Shown here piece by piece: positions 1 through 12,700 of a DNA stretch of 64,000 nucleotides. Below the pieces are notes generated by a model that saw only the letters and a list, made by a program, of their open reading frames with translations, had not been told where the DNA came from and made no database searches. Position 1 is the stretch's first letter; every line of letters begins with the position of its first letter. A program made the position numbers and the translations under genes. Source of the stretch: Echinostoma caproni (Eukaryota > Platyhelminthes > Trematoda > Plagiorchiida > Echinostomatidae); NCBI GenBank assembly GCA_900618425.1, contig UZAN01039889.1, forward strand, positions 40,831 through 104,830, written 5' to 3'.

Positions 1-3000
1 GTTTTGGAAAACCATCTGTCAAATGACTATTCGCTTTCGTAGTCCCACACCAAATAAGCTTATTACTGTAGACTTTGTCTATTGTTACCGTTGAATTACC
101 TCTGTAAGAATCGATCTCCAGTGCCACGAATTAGACTGTCATTATTCAATAATCGCGTGTTACGGTGAAAAGCACAGCAACGCAACTATGAATTGACGCA
201 TATTTAAAATGTTTTTCTTGTGAAATGTGAACTCGAATATGCAATAACTTGCATATTAGCTTGCATCCATGGGAGGTGTGATTTTCAGATCAACCAGAAT
301 GCAAGTTCCCATTTTCATTGGAGAAACAAATCATCAGCCACAACCTTAAAATATAACCACTATGTTGGTTAATAAACAGTTAACATGTTCTGACTATCAC
401 CTCCATTTTTCTCCCAACCCGATTGGCGCTATTGGTGAATGAAGGCGGAACATAGAGGCTTTTCACTTTCAGGAAGCCTTCAAAATTGTCATAAGTGATT
501 GCAACAGTTGCATTTTTCCCTGGCGTGTGCGTAAAAGAATCTGTCACTGGTCGGTACATTATACCGACTTATTTAATACTCCCGAAACTCGAATATGACA
601 TCTCGAGCCGGAATTGAGAAAGTGAGTAGTAATTTTTAGAATAAGTAGATTGTCCATTGCAAAGACAGTTGAGGGAAAAGATGCTATTTTGATTAAGTTT
701 TGAGAAAGCCTTTGAAATTTTCTGAAGCAAGTAATAAAGATAGCTTTACAAATATTAAACATGTTAAAAATATGATTAAGTCTTGAATAAAATGTGCCAT
801 TAGGCAAAAACCGATTTGTCACTAATTCGCCACTGCACAGTCTTAGAAACACAACTAATCGATTCAAATTGGTATTCTATCTTTCACCGAGACGATGGTT
901 ATCGACAAAAGGTAACATCCAGACACGATCCTTGTTTGAGCCCTTTTGGGAACAGTCTGTTGGAAGTTCGATTTTGTCAAGTGGTGGTGTCTGAAGTCAA
1001 CCCATTACACCTTTGAGTCTTTCTGGCTTTCCGTTGATCATTGGGATGCATCGTGAGCAAGAACATTCACGGTCATCCGAAGTTTAATCTTTGGATGAGT
1101 ATTATTTGGTTTATTATACCAACTGCTTCATCCAAAAGTGAGAATTTTAACTGGGCACGTTCATCCCAAAGAGCTGATTATTATTCATTATTTTGTCTCA
1201 GTGACCAATCACGTTTCGGTCCGTGCAGGCCTTCAATAGTTGATAGTAGGGATGAATTTCGCATGAGCCGTTGAAGTCCTAATATGTTGCTATAAATGTT
1301 GGCACAGCAGTTTGCATAATGGCATTTTAAGCTATGAAAGAAGGGAATCGCAGACTAAAAATTGATGTACTCTACTCATTTTAAATCTGAATATGGTGAT
1401 TCTAGATCAGAAAGCTTGTGAAAGTAACGTGAATAAATCGTATCGAATTAGGAACCGACAATGTTGCAAAACCCCTGTATGATTCCAGAATACTATTTAT
1501 TTAATTTTAATTTACTATTCAACTTGTCAAGGACATTGCACCATTCCTCAATCGAACTCCAGTACAGCGGAAGTGTTTTTGTTTTCTGTTTTTCTGATTT
1601 TAATGTGTGTTTACATTGAATTCGCATGAACAGCAAAACGATAGTATTGTCCCAAGAAATCAGATAATTCGCTAATAAGTTAGCTGTCCACAGTGGAACA
1701 CATTTCAGCCAGGTAATATAGTGCTTTGATGCCGAAACATTTCACCCAGTGAGTGAAAGGTTACACACTCTGTGACATGTTACAAAGGGCACTGTATATA
1801 TTCTTCAGAACGTTCATTCAGGAAAGAAGCATTCCGGTAACATGTATAATTAGGTTGTGATGTTTCGTTCTGGGTGGATAACTAAATTGAATAATCCCGC
1901 AACCTGACATGAGCTATTTGTTCGTTCCTTTCAGATAGTAAAAGGGATATGTGATGTAGGATGAAGCCTCTTACAAACTAGGATCACGTATCGATGCAAA
2001 AAGGGTTTCAACCACCTATGTAACAGCCAGTACTACGCATGCACTACCTGGAGCCTCCCAGCTAAATTTGATAATCACCTAATACGGTTTCTAAACCAAC
2101 GTTATGAGATCCTTCCCTGTAGCTTGCACGTAATGTCACTTAGGAATTTCCACACGTGCAGCATGGGGAGAATGGACAGACGACGGCAATCAATGCCTCA
2201 GTAAATAGCCTTATTAGTCAAAAAGAGATTATCTAGAAGATGCAGGCCGCCTGTGGTGTATCATTTTAAAACGTATGTCTCTTTAATTCATTTTAATTCA
2301 TTTAATGTATATATTTGCAGTAAACTTGCAAGAGGAGGGCCGCGTTCATAAAAGAGCTGCCTGGAAACATACAGAAATGGGAAAGATGAGCAGCGGTGGA
2401 GCGGCTCTATTGTGGGTGATCCGGGCTACTGTTGTGATCAGCCTAACTAATTTAGCACTTGATCTCACGGTTGCTTTATCCATTCTTTCGTGTAGTTTCA
2501 GCTCTTCATACATTGTGTATGTGTTTGGTCACATCTTTCTACACTACATCCGAAAACGTCATTATGGTTTATTCCCTCATTACTGTACATTTTACTTTGG
2601 CGAACAAATTGTTCCACAGATCGATTAAACGTCGGTATTTAAAGTCTCATTATGCCTTAAAAGAACCCTACTGGATGCTTTCAAACTTCCAAGCGTTGGC
2701 GCGCTTAAACGCTTTGTCTATTGTTGTGTGTATACCACATTATACCATATTATACCTTATTAAAATTTCCAGGGCTACTACGGTCTGACGGCTGTTTTAT
2801 TCTGTTATCCTAGAAGCACCTTCTGCTAATGAAAAGTATTTTTAATTTTGTAGTGTGAGCTGATTCATTGATTCACGCAGGCACTTGGGGATGTGTTTGA
2901 CCATTTAAGTTGGAAGTAATAAATTTATCGATTACCTTACCCATAAGAAATAAAATTAGAAAATACGCACACTTTGAAAATGTTTTTACCTGTCAGCCAC

Positions 3001-3980
3001 CAGTTTCCCGATATACATGACCATTTTCCGTTTTGGTGCATATCAGCTTTTTTAGCTTAACCAGATGATTTCAATAGAAAACAAGTAAATACAAGAATTG
3101 CAGGGGTCATGCTTTTTCCTCTATAATGTATCGTGTCATGCCTGCGTTTCCCGGTGTTAGTTCAACTAAAATAAATCTATTCGAGATGGTTCAATTAGAT
3201 AAGATCTGAACAAACGTTGTAAGGTATCACTTGAGTTATTACATGAAATTAAGTAATCACGAAGTTCATTTGACTAAGAATTGTCTCTACATAGCCCTAG
3301 TGCAGGAGCGTAAATAATGCTTGGTCAGTGAATTGTTTTGTATCAAAACCAAATGAAATTCATCATCTTACCTCACAAATCCATAAATCACACACTCTCT
3401 ATAGTAATTCTGAATGTTGAATGAAGATAATATGAGTTTGCTTTGGCGTAAAGTTATGATGTTGGTCTTACATTTTTCTGTCGATCGATTTATTAGGTTT
3501 TCCTATACCAGAGGAAACTCGTTTATCCGTAAGCTCCTTGAAGAAGACCTTTCTGTTGTTGGAACCGGAATATGTTGGATCAGCTGCACACTTATTTTAT
3601 CTTTTGATTCATTGTCTTACTCTTTATGCGATTTAGTTGATTAATATGTGCTAAAAATACTTAACAATTTACACAAAATTAACGCACAAGGTTATGCAAC
3701 ATTGGGCTAGCTGACACTGGACTTCAGTGAAAGCTTTATGTTTCTTATGTTAATACGGGTTTCCCTATTTCCGGCTAATTAGGTACTCGATTTAATCAAT
3801 TGCGCTCCCTGACGGAATTTCACATATGAATTCTTTGCTATTATGTAAAAGGAAATATTTCTAATGAGAGTGTGCCTTTTCATTAATAATCTATGGAGGT
3901 ATATTGAAAATAAAATCAGATAGGGGAAACAAGCTGTTTTTTGATAAATTCATCAACTGGTCATGTTAGTTACATAGGTA
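1..3980. other. No recognisable gene; AT-rich non-coding DNA
   Basis: I see no protein family, RNA gene or clear repeat here. Short open frames exist on both strands (for example 559-867 minus, 1041-1274 plus, 2305-2628 plus), but they overlap one another, lack domain-like composition and have no consistent splice context. Intron or intergenic DNA is the simplest reading. Confidence 0.6.
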
Positions 3981-4800
3981 GAGCCAATCATAGAGGATTT
4001 AAAAATTTACTGCAGATACATTGATGATATATTGCTTGTTACTAATAGAAATGGAGAATTGGACAGCATACTGATATCACTTCACAAGGATCATCGATCC
4101 ATAAGCTTTACTTTCGGAAAAGGAACGAACGATTGATCCCCGTTTCTATGTGTCTTTATCCGTACAAACCCAGATGGATCTATCCGCCGGAACATTCACA
4201 GGAAAGCAACTTGGACAGGACAATACATTAATTTAAACAGTTTCTCGTCGATTCAACAAAAGCGAAACGTGGTTCAGTGTCTAGCGAGACGAGCACAGAG
4301 AATCTGCACTACGGACACCCTACTCGACGAAAGGAAGTAAATAAAAAAACACATTATGCGAGAATGGCTATTCGGATCCCTTTTTTGACAAACACCTAAC
4401 AGAAACAACGGAGAAACCAGTGAGTACGGTAATCAGAAAAATTCTTTGCCTGCAATTACCGTACAAGGGCGACAAGGCGGCAGACTGAGTTAAACGAACA
4501 GTACACCAAACGCTAAGAAGAACATTCACTACGGCAACACTCCTCCTCACCAGTAATTGACTTTCATTTCAAAGATAGATTGCCCCTCAGACCGTTTCCA
4601 TCTACTCGAAAGTAATCACCGAGTGGACGTAAGTCGAGCGTTCAGGCCCATTTATTGTAATCCACCATTAAGATATCAATCCGTACGCTTGATCCTTTTG
4701 TGTACGGCTAAAGCTATAGCGATCAAACTGTTTGACTCCCCCCCATGCAATCAGAAACTTTCGTCCAGACATTTGCTCTACCATGACCGGTCACCAAATG
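3981..4800 (+). mobile_element. Penelope-like element fossil A (RT plus C-terminal tail)
   Basis: Broken coding remnant of a Penelope-like retroelement. Translating with frame changes gives, in order: the RT catalytic box YCRYIDDILLV (4008-4040), then SLHKDHRSISFTFGKG, then an FLCVFIRTNPDGSIRRNIHR stretch, then TWTGQYINLNSFSS and a CLARRAQRIC block (about 4200-4310). Next come ENGYSDPFFDKHL (from 4360) and LQLPYKGDKAAD (about 4450). All follow the family order. The frame at 4557-4805 then reads HLLESNHRVDVSRAFRPIY and AKAIAIKLFDSPPCNQK, which matches the tail that normally follows the GIY-YIG endonuclease. The endonuclease is missing, so the copy has an internal deletion. Both catalytic aspartates of YIDD remain. 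Stops and frameshifts rule out function. RT motifs upstream of YIDD (the AMGSP box) are also absent. Confidence 0.88.
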
Positions 4801-6940
4801 ACTAACCGATGTGAGCGTGGTAACTGGAAGAATGTCTTAACCAAGAGGAAGCTCAATCAAATAGTGGATGCATGTAGCATCGCTTTGTACATTGGGTAAT
4901 AAGATCCACCGCCAACAGGACCAAACAATATTATATATTTTCCTTATATAAATGCCAATGGTTAGTTGATGAATTTATCGAAAACCGGATTGTTTCTCCT
5001 ATCGGATTTTATTTACAATGTCACAATGAATGTTTTCCATAGGACGACCAAATCATCAACTGATGGGAAAAACTTAAGAACAGATGTCAAATTCTGTTGC
5101 AACTGATGTAGCACAACAGAAAAATGGGAATTTTTTTATTGCAAACAGGTAGGCATGAAATATGGTTTTATAATAGAAAGAATAGTAATATTAATGTAGT
5201 GAAGTTTTACACATACACTATATCAGTAGTATTTTTGTCGAAAACGAATAAAGAGAATACGTTTCCTCTCAACATCCTAGAGTATAACGATGGACTCCGT
5301 AGTAAAGCTGCAATTTAGGGATATAGACTACTGAACTGCTTGATGGCGTTTTAAAAGAATACTTTTATGGTTTTCGGAAGTAGTCGGATTGTGCTTCTTT
5401 ATTCAGTACACATTGAAGTCCGTCAATTAACGAAATATTAAAGATCAGTGATGTAAATCAAAGTGTGTTATAGTTGATAACAAAGTTGAGTTTGTTTTTA
5501 GACACAACGTAACTATATGCCAGGATGGGGAATTATTGAAATAGTCCTCTGTTCCGCAATACTTCAAATCAATGATGTGTACAATTTTTAACTGAAATGT
5601 ATGCATATCAGCTGGTCAAAGCTATACAAATACAAATACAATGATCACAATGTCACGGTTCCTCTGTGACCACTAATTTGAAAATTATGATTCGAAACTG
5701 ATTTATAAAAATCATTCCACAGAGATGCCCTTCTATTTGGCAAAATACATCATAAAATAGGTAGGAAGTCGAAAACGAGAAGCAACCTCTTTTACTAGAA
5801 TTTATTTACCTCAAATAAATTAAATAACTCCTCAAAAATCAATTTTGCATTCATCAAAAACGATCACTTTGGATCCACCTTTCAGACATCGTGTTCGACT
5901 TCATTTTAGGCTGAGAAACTCAACTTTAGCAGTAAAAGGAAGCGGTTCTCCGGTTTGTATTAGACAAAAACTATCCACAATAATCATTCGGGCACGAAAC
6001 CTTTTAATCCAAACACCTCTGCATTGTAACTGGTTTTCGATGGAAAAAGATTAGCTGCATTTCATAGGGTTCAATGAAGGTAAATAAGCCACTCTACGTA
6101 TTTCTCCCCACGTTCCATACCGCAACGCAGCTGCTTTAATGGAATATTGGAATTGATTCGTTTTTGTGTGGCTGATTTTACGAGCCTTCTTCCGACTGGT
6201 TACTACCAATGCTGGTGTTTCATTCACGCGGTCTGTCCGACTACATTGTTTGGCCCTCTCGGATGGCCCTGTAACACACAACGGAAAGTAGTGTGCCTGA
6301 GAGAAAGCTTTCACAAAAATGTTGTTTTGAAATTCAAAAACGGATAGTGATGAGTGACAATATTTGGTTAGACTAAGTTACCAATTCCATTCAGAATGAA
6401 CATTCCACTTCGCTGAAAAGACACGAAAACAGGGAAAACCTAATAGATGAAACATATTCTCGTTTTTAATTAAACAATTCATTATCGTGACAGATGCCAT
6501 AAAAGTTTCTTTTGATATGCCATTAACGATGACCACAGTGGTCGCTTTGACGGATGGTTGTTCCTAGCGAGTTCATAACAGCTAAACTCCCTTTCCTTAT
6601 TTGGTTTCCGGAACTCCCAATAAAGGCATAAGCTTAATCAATTATCTTGTACGTTGATCATGAATCAGCTTATCCAGACTACAGCTCTTACACGTTAAGG
6701 GCTAATCTTCTGATGTCTCGCAGAATGATTGACATTCTAACCAGCTACATTGTTAGTCTATTTGGGATGGGATAATGAGGAAAAACGTCCCATTGAACAC
6801 AAGGTCATAGGACCCTGACAAATAAAGTGACTTTGTCTGATGCGTTGGTATGTTCCATTCCTTTGTAATCGTGAACCAATATCCGGAATGCTAAGGCCAC
6901 TTTAAAGTTGTATTAGGGTGAATACGTTTACTCCTCATAC
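4801..6940. other. No recognisable gene
   Basis: AT-rich sequence with only short opposed frames (5124-5318 plus, 5845-6054 plus, 6051-6314 minus). Nothing in them resembles a known domain. The part just after 4800 may be the 3' flank or terminal repeat of PLE copy A, but I cannot see its boundary. Confidence 0.5.
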
Positions 6941-7354
6941 TCATGCATTTTCGGTTGACTGAGCATCAGCTTTATACTTGCTGAACTTCAAAACGTTTTG
7001 AGCACATTCTTTTGCGTTGATTAAATTTGGGTGGAAGAATTTATGATCATATTGCTGAACTGTGGCAGGGTTGTACTCTGATAATGGATAAAAAAACTTG
7101 TATTCATACACGCTAACAACTCTCTGTGGGTGTGACAAAATTTGTGATAAGTGTGACAAATAGTTAGCAAAATGAAGCCCGTATGTTGGTGTTTGGTTGC
7201 ACAAACTGAAAATGAAACTATCTGGCTTAGACTTAGACTTGCAAGTTTGTTCATTGCGCTGGGAGACGAAATGCGATTTTAAATCGAAAGAAACGGACTT
7301 TGTTAGCGCTTTGAAAGCAAAGTTACTGAATCCGAAGTATCTTTCTGCATTCAT
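6941..7354 (-). CDS. Hypothetical open frame, 137 codons, ATG start
   Basis: This is one of the longer gap-free frames in the window and begins with a true ATG. The product would be basic and rich in Ser, Lys, Phe and Tyr (it includes QTPTYGLHFANYLSHLSQIL), with no signal peptide, membrane segment or motif I recognise. An opposed frame at 7197-7400 is also open, so the openness may be chance. There is no neighbouring exon to connect it to. Probably not a real gene, or part of an exon at best. Confidence 0.15.
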   Translation of the reverse strand: MNAERYFGFSNFAFKALTKSVSFDLKSHFVSQRNEQTCKSKSKPDSFIFSLCNQTPTYGLHFANYLSHLSQILSHPQRVVSVYEYKFFYPLSEYNPATVQQYDHKFFHPNLINAKECAQNVLKFSKYKADAQSTENA

Positions 7355-9479
7355 GGCTGTTCTTCATTATTGTCTTTTGAATAACGGTTCTATTCTTTAG
7401 TGCAGTAATTATTTGTAATTTTGTAGAACGACACTCTGATCAATACAACTCGGTAGCTCATCTTTCGTTCGCTTTGATGTTGTTTGCTCCTCCTCTAGAA
7501 TCTGGCGAGATGTTTCTGTCTCCAAGCCATATTTCACTATCTACAGTTCGAAGAAATCCAGCAAACTGAGGCTTACTCTCAGCTGTTTTGAATAAATCTT
7601 AATAATTGAATTAAAATTCCATGCGATCATGGCCATTATATAAACATTAAGCACTTATTTTAATAATTAAAACCAAATAAAATATATTGCTCAAATTTTC
7701 GTCTTCTAATCCAGTTACAACACCACAATGCCTTTTAGATCTAGCACTGTAACGAAGCGAAAGGTCTATATTAATGGTGAAACCCCCGACGAATTGAGTG
7801 TTTCAAAAGCTTTCTAACTGTCAGTTCTTAGGAAGGTGTGATGGTGGCACGCCAATTCACCCCGTAATTGTCAAAACTGCAGAGAAACGCGAACCTGATG
7901 GATTGGTAGACGGAGCTGCTATGATCTGCTGATTTCGAATCCTGAATTATGTATCTGGCATTATTATTTCCCAAATTGGCTGCCCTTTTTTGCATGGGTC
8001 ATCCGTCAAGTCAGTTTCTTTTCTCTCGCCAGACGGTGCATTTATCAGTGCCATAGAAAAAGTCAGTTTCTGCGGTCCGGATTGTGATTCCGTCATTTTT
8101 CGCTTGTGAAGATATTTTAGGGAATCTACGAGTTCAGGTATCAGTTCACGCTTTTTGCAACACCATACCTGCAACTTTAAATAATGTGGAATTGTTTAGT
8201 ATATATATTGAAAGCTCAATTATTTTTCATTCCTGTGAAATTTAACATGGTTATCATCTACCTTGTATTGGTTCATACTCTCTGAGGTAATCTTGGGTTA
8301 GTGACCCGGGTTAAATGTAACTTTAAATACTAATCATGTTTAATTATTTGATAAAGATCGTTAGACGCTTAATCAGTACCTATTATTCAGGTAGGTGTAA
8401 AATTGGACAAATTCAGGATCACTCAGTTTTCTGAACTGAACACAAATGATCATGCAAAATACCGTAAGCAGCAGGAATGGTTCAATTTGCAGCAGTCGCT
8501 CGATGGGATTGACTAACANAACAATTGTATTCAAAACAACGGTAAGATAAACTGACAGGTTATCCTCTGAGGTTCCTTACAACAACAGAAGCGATAAAAG
8601 TCAAGATTATAAAGCCTCCGTTGTGCAAACAGCGAAACGGAGTTTACTGTTTGAGTTTCCATCACCATGAAAGGGCTGTGAACAAATCCTCTCCGATCAC
8701 ATTCCCTTTGAAAAACGGATAAAATCTGTGAATAGATTTATTTCTTCTCTTATTTACTACCTCGCAGTTTGATTCCGCGGTCTCGAACATTTCACAGCCA
8801 CTCAATCATCCCAATCTAACGTTCAACGCATGAAGTATTATTGTAGAAGTACCACTGTTCTAAAAATGACTGTGGATTTCAGAATGAAGGGCTGCATAAT
8901 GATAACGGGAAACTGACAAAAACATTTTTGACGATAAAGGAAAAAAGGGAAACCCGTTTTGCTGCACACCGTCGGTGTTTGAAAGTTCATTGATTTGCAC
9001 CCGAACTCACCGCAAACAAAGTTATGAAGAAAATAATACCAAGGTTTTTGGATCCTTCACTCATTTTACATGTTTGACTTTCCAACTCGTAAGTGACTTT
9101 ATTGATCTCGGTTATTCTGTCAATAAACCAAATTTGCATGCTTCACAATAACCACGGTTAAGCTGTAGCCGTTGATTCTATATCATTTTGCTAATAAACG
9201 TTTATTTTCACGTCGTTTTTATTCCATTGATTTTTTTCACTTTTGCTGTTGAACTCATTTAGTTTATGATATACAAAGCTCCTGCTCGTTTGACTAGAGG
9301 ACGTGTAGATTAAAACTGATACGTGTATTACCAGCCTGTGAGTGCCAAGCAGACAATTTGAAATCTTTTACAAAGCATTTTCAGGTTTCATTCGGAACTT
9401 GGTCATGTTTGCTGTGTTGTTGGTCAGCAGTCTCTAGTAATAAACTCTCTAAAGCAGCCGCCGATCAAACCTCCACAGA
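7355..9479. other. No recognisable gene; one single-base N
   Basis: AT-rich non-coding sequence. A weak tRNA B-box-like word (TTTCGAATCC) lies at about 7926 after GGAGCTGCTATG, but no A box pairs with it. The single N at 8519 sits between two copies of AACA. The 7947-8174 minus frame is unremarkable. Confidence 0.5.
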
Positions 9480-9760
9480 AAACCTGCATGGCAGCCGTTA
9501 TACTCTTAAGGCAAAGTAGTGTCTGTCTATTCCAATCTACCAGTAACGATTGCTGAAACCAAATGGCATCGGAGCTCTGGACTGGTTTCGAAAGTACCTT
9601 GCGTGTAACGCAATAAGGAGGAAAGATATTTTGTTTTTTAAATTACCCGGGCAACTCCCCACCAGCCGGACGTAGGATCAAGCATGTCGCATTCCCTTCA
9701 TTTACGACAAACGTTGAAGAAAGTCGTTTATGTTTTGAGTTATATGAAAAACGTATAAGT
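9480..9760 (+). mobile_element. Non-LTR retrotransposon RT fragment (degraded)
   Basis: Translating around 9480-9690 with one frameshift gives AAVILLRQSSVCLFQSTSN, then RLLKPNGIGALDWFRKYL. This follows the palm-domain layout of Jockey/CR1-type reverse transcriptases: a VLLDL..AFD..DH motif, then LL.KL..GI....WF.SYL. After it, a weakly similar PFIYDKR stretch sits where the usual PLLFLIYINDL motif would be. Several stops interrupt it. The NGIGALDWFRKYL block is the strongest support. The fragment is too short to name a clade. Confidence 0.5.
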
Positions 9761-12700
9761 CGATCGATTAGATACGTTGAATGCATAATTCATTGCTAGG
9801 ACAGCAGGACGATTCTGCGTGTGGCGTTTTACGGAAGCCAAGTACACCAACAAAGTTGCACTACGCTGCTTACTTGAGTTTACGTTCCATTCGTTAAACT
9901 TTATCAAAAGTAGTTTTGTTTTTCGAACCTTAACTTGTGCTAATTAGCAGATTATTAAGTTACTGGTGTTGAAAAATGTGACACCATAGGATAATAGGTA
10001 TCGGAACTGTTTTCCCAAAGGGTCAGTGAACTTAAATTGAGGCGTTCTTTGTGCAACAGGATGATTTATGTGACAGAAGGTAATCAACATCTCCGGATTG
10101 TTTTTATTTCACTAAATAACATTGGTGTGTAAACCGAATAACTTGATCTATATGTTATGTGTTAAATGTTATCAAACCAATGTTGATGCAACAGATAAGA
10201 AACATTGAACATATTACACAGTGACGTGAACGACCTCTGTGTCGTTCAAGGTCTACATTGGTTACCGATAAACGTGAGCAATATATGGGCCAGGTTCCGT
10301 TTAAATGATGATTTTGGTGTAATTTCAAACAATCAATATAGATATATATATATATACATATGTGAAACAAATGTGGTTACACATTAATTACACAACGAAG
10401 TATAGATCAAATTGTGTCAATCATGCTGTTTTACGATCTTTTCCTTCTGCTATCAAAAAAATCATCCTCGAGAATTTGGTTTTCTTATGTAAAACGACGT
10501 TACCGCAGTGATATCAAATATATATAACCGTAAACAGCCAGCTACAATTTAATTACTATGTAGGAAGAAAATTTGTTAAATATCTTCGGGCATATTGTGA
10601 AGTGTTGAGAATCTCAAGCATCAGTTTTCCCCTGAAATCAGCGTCACTCGAAACGTACTTGAAATTCCGATTACATATATTTGCGCAGTGTCACCAGTTC
10701 TTGCCGATTTCCGGCGCAATACGGGAATATCATTTTCAAAGCTGATTTGGCGTTTTTACCATCAGTGGATTTGAAAACTAAGGATATATTATATTTACGA
10801 TCGACAGTATACCTACTCTGAGAAACGAGTTTAACTGAGAATAAAAAGTCTGCCATATTTGGAGTCACCGTCTCTTTGAGCGCTCAAAAGTGGTTTGTAA
10901 AACCCATATAAGCTTATTACCTTGTGGCTGAAGATTGACAATTTACGAGTTCAGAGTGACTACCCTTTTTCATTTAAGGATTATTATTATGCATTTATAA
11001 AATCTGGAGCATAAGAATCTCAGAGACCCACAAACCTGACGTTCATTGTATATTTCCGGTTACCACTCAGTTAAAAATGAAGGTCTGCAATTTTAATGAC
11101 GGCTAGCACATAGAGCAGTAAAAATGGCATCAACTTAGGTCATTAAGAATTTGACAGTTTGGCAGTTTCGGAGATACCCATGTATGGGAATATCTTTCTG
11201 TGAATCAATAGTTAGAAGACGAACCAGATTATCCCATGTATTCGGAGAAAAAGCATATAATATATTTCACTCATCGGCCTTTAAGTCAACATTGACAACA
11301 AGTTATTTTTCATGCAGTTTTTCGGAAACAGAATAAAACAATCAGGCGAAAACGGAAGAGAATGATCATTTTCACGCACAATCTGTGCTTGTCTGTGCAC
11401 ATGGGATCAGTAAAGAATAAGATAGGGACTTAAAAGTTCTTTCTAAGAAACCACATGCACTGGGAAATCTGATAGGGTGCGTTTTCAACAATCTGTTTGA
11501 TAAATAAAGCTTTTGTGGTACTGAGGGCTGCTATCACAAGCATGAACGTGGATCGGTGGTTCCAATTTTGTAAGCTGTTCACAACACAATCTAAGAGACA
11601 TTTCGACCAATGGAAACCTGAATTAGTTGAGAATGTTTTTGCTTTGGGATAAAAGACACTCTAATTTGATTACAACAGGTAGCAGCGTTTAGGCGCTATG
11701 TAAACATGGATAAATATTCCTTCTTATCGTTGAATTGACACAATAAATTTATTAGTTCGAGTGTGGGGGTTGATGAATTTCAATTTTCTGAGAACCCACG
11801 TTCCTAATTTTTGGAACACACTATTATTTAAAAACACCCGAATGTCCAAGACTTACAACATCATTGCTAAAATATCATTTTGGAAAAGACTGGTTCAACA
11901 AAAGTGACTCAAATAGGATCGGAGAAAATATTTGCCCTGATTTTGAGTGTATTGATTGCAAAAGGGCGATAGAACCTCACCTAAACGTGTGCAAAACTGT
12001 TGCGTTGTGATGGTAGTTGGCTTTATTTTTCATCCTGCACATTGTTGTAATTCATGATGCAAATGGTTTAGGCTGCAACAGAACATTACTGATTAGCTTG
12101 CACTTATTACGGAAGCGATTCCCATACTTTCAGGGTGGGTACAGAAGAAATAATGGGGAAATGAACTGATTAGATTACAATTGAGCACATCACTGTTAAC
12201 AGAATTTTTGTCAAATTATAAATCATCGACAAGAGCCAAGACAGTTGTGTTAGTCTTCTTAGGCTACTCCCCTATNCCCCTATTTCCGTTTCCTGGTGAG
12301 TTTAACGAGGTTTCAAATATATCGCTCTGAAAGAATGCGTTAAAAGTAAACGGAAATAAGTGGAAACCTACCTAAAATCACATGTTCAGTAAACAGAATA
12401 TACAGTGATGATTAACGATCGAAACACATTTGGAAAGCCTTTGCTCACCTAACAGTTATCTCCACAATTCACAGTTGGTAATGCACGTTGTAACCCACTC
12501 TACGATAAAACGGGTCTGAAAAACGGCTTGTACTACTGTAATCTATCAACAACGGACATGCATACACGAATCACTACTAGCGCTAATTGGTGTAGGAATA
12601 TACATTCTCAGTCAACTTGCGGAACATTCTCATCGAATAAGCCCATAACCGTAAATGGATCAAACAATAACTAAGCGGTGGACTCGGACGCTCTAACTTT

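Noticed and set aside
3955..3995. Words reading HVSYIGRANHRG, resembling a GIY-YIG core
   Set aside because: It lies before the RT box of copy A, where the nuclease does not belong, has no Cys pair, and is in another frame. Chance or a fragment too small to call.
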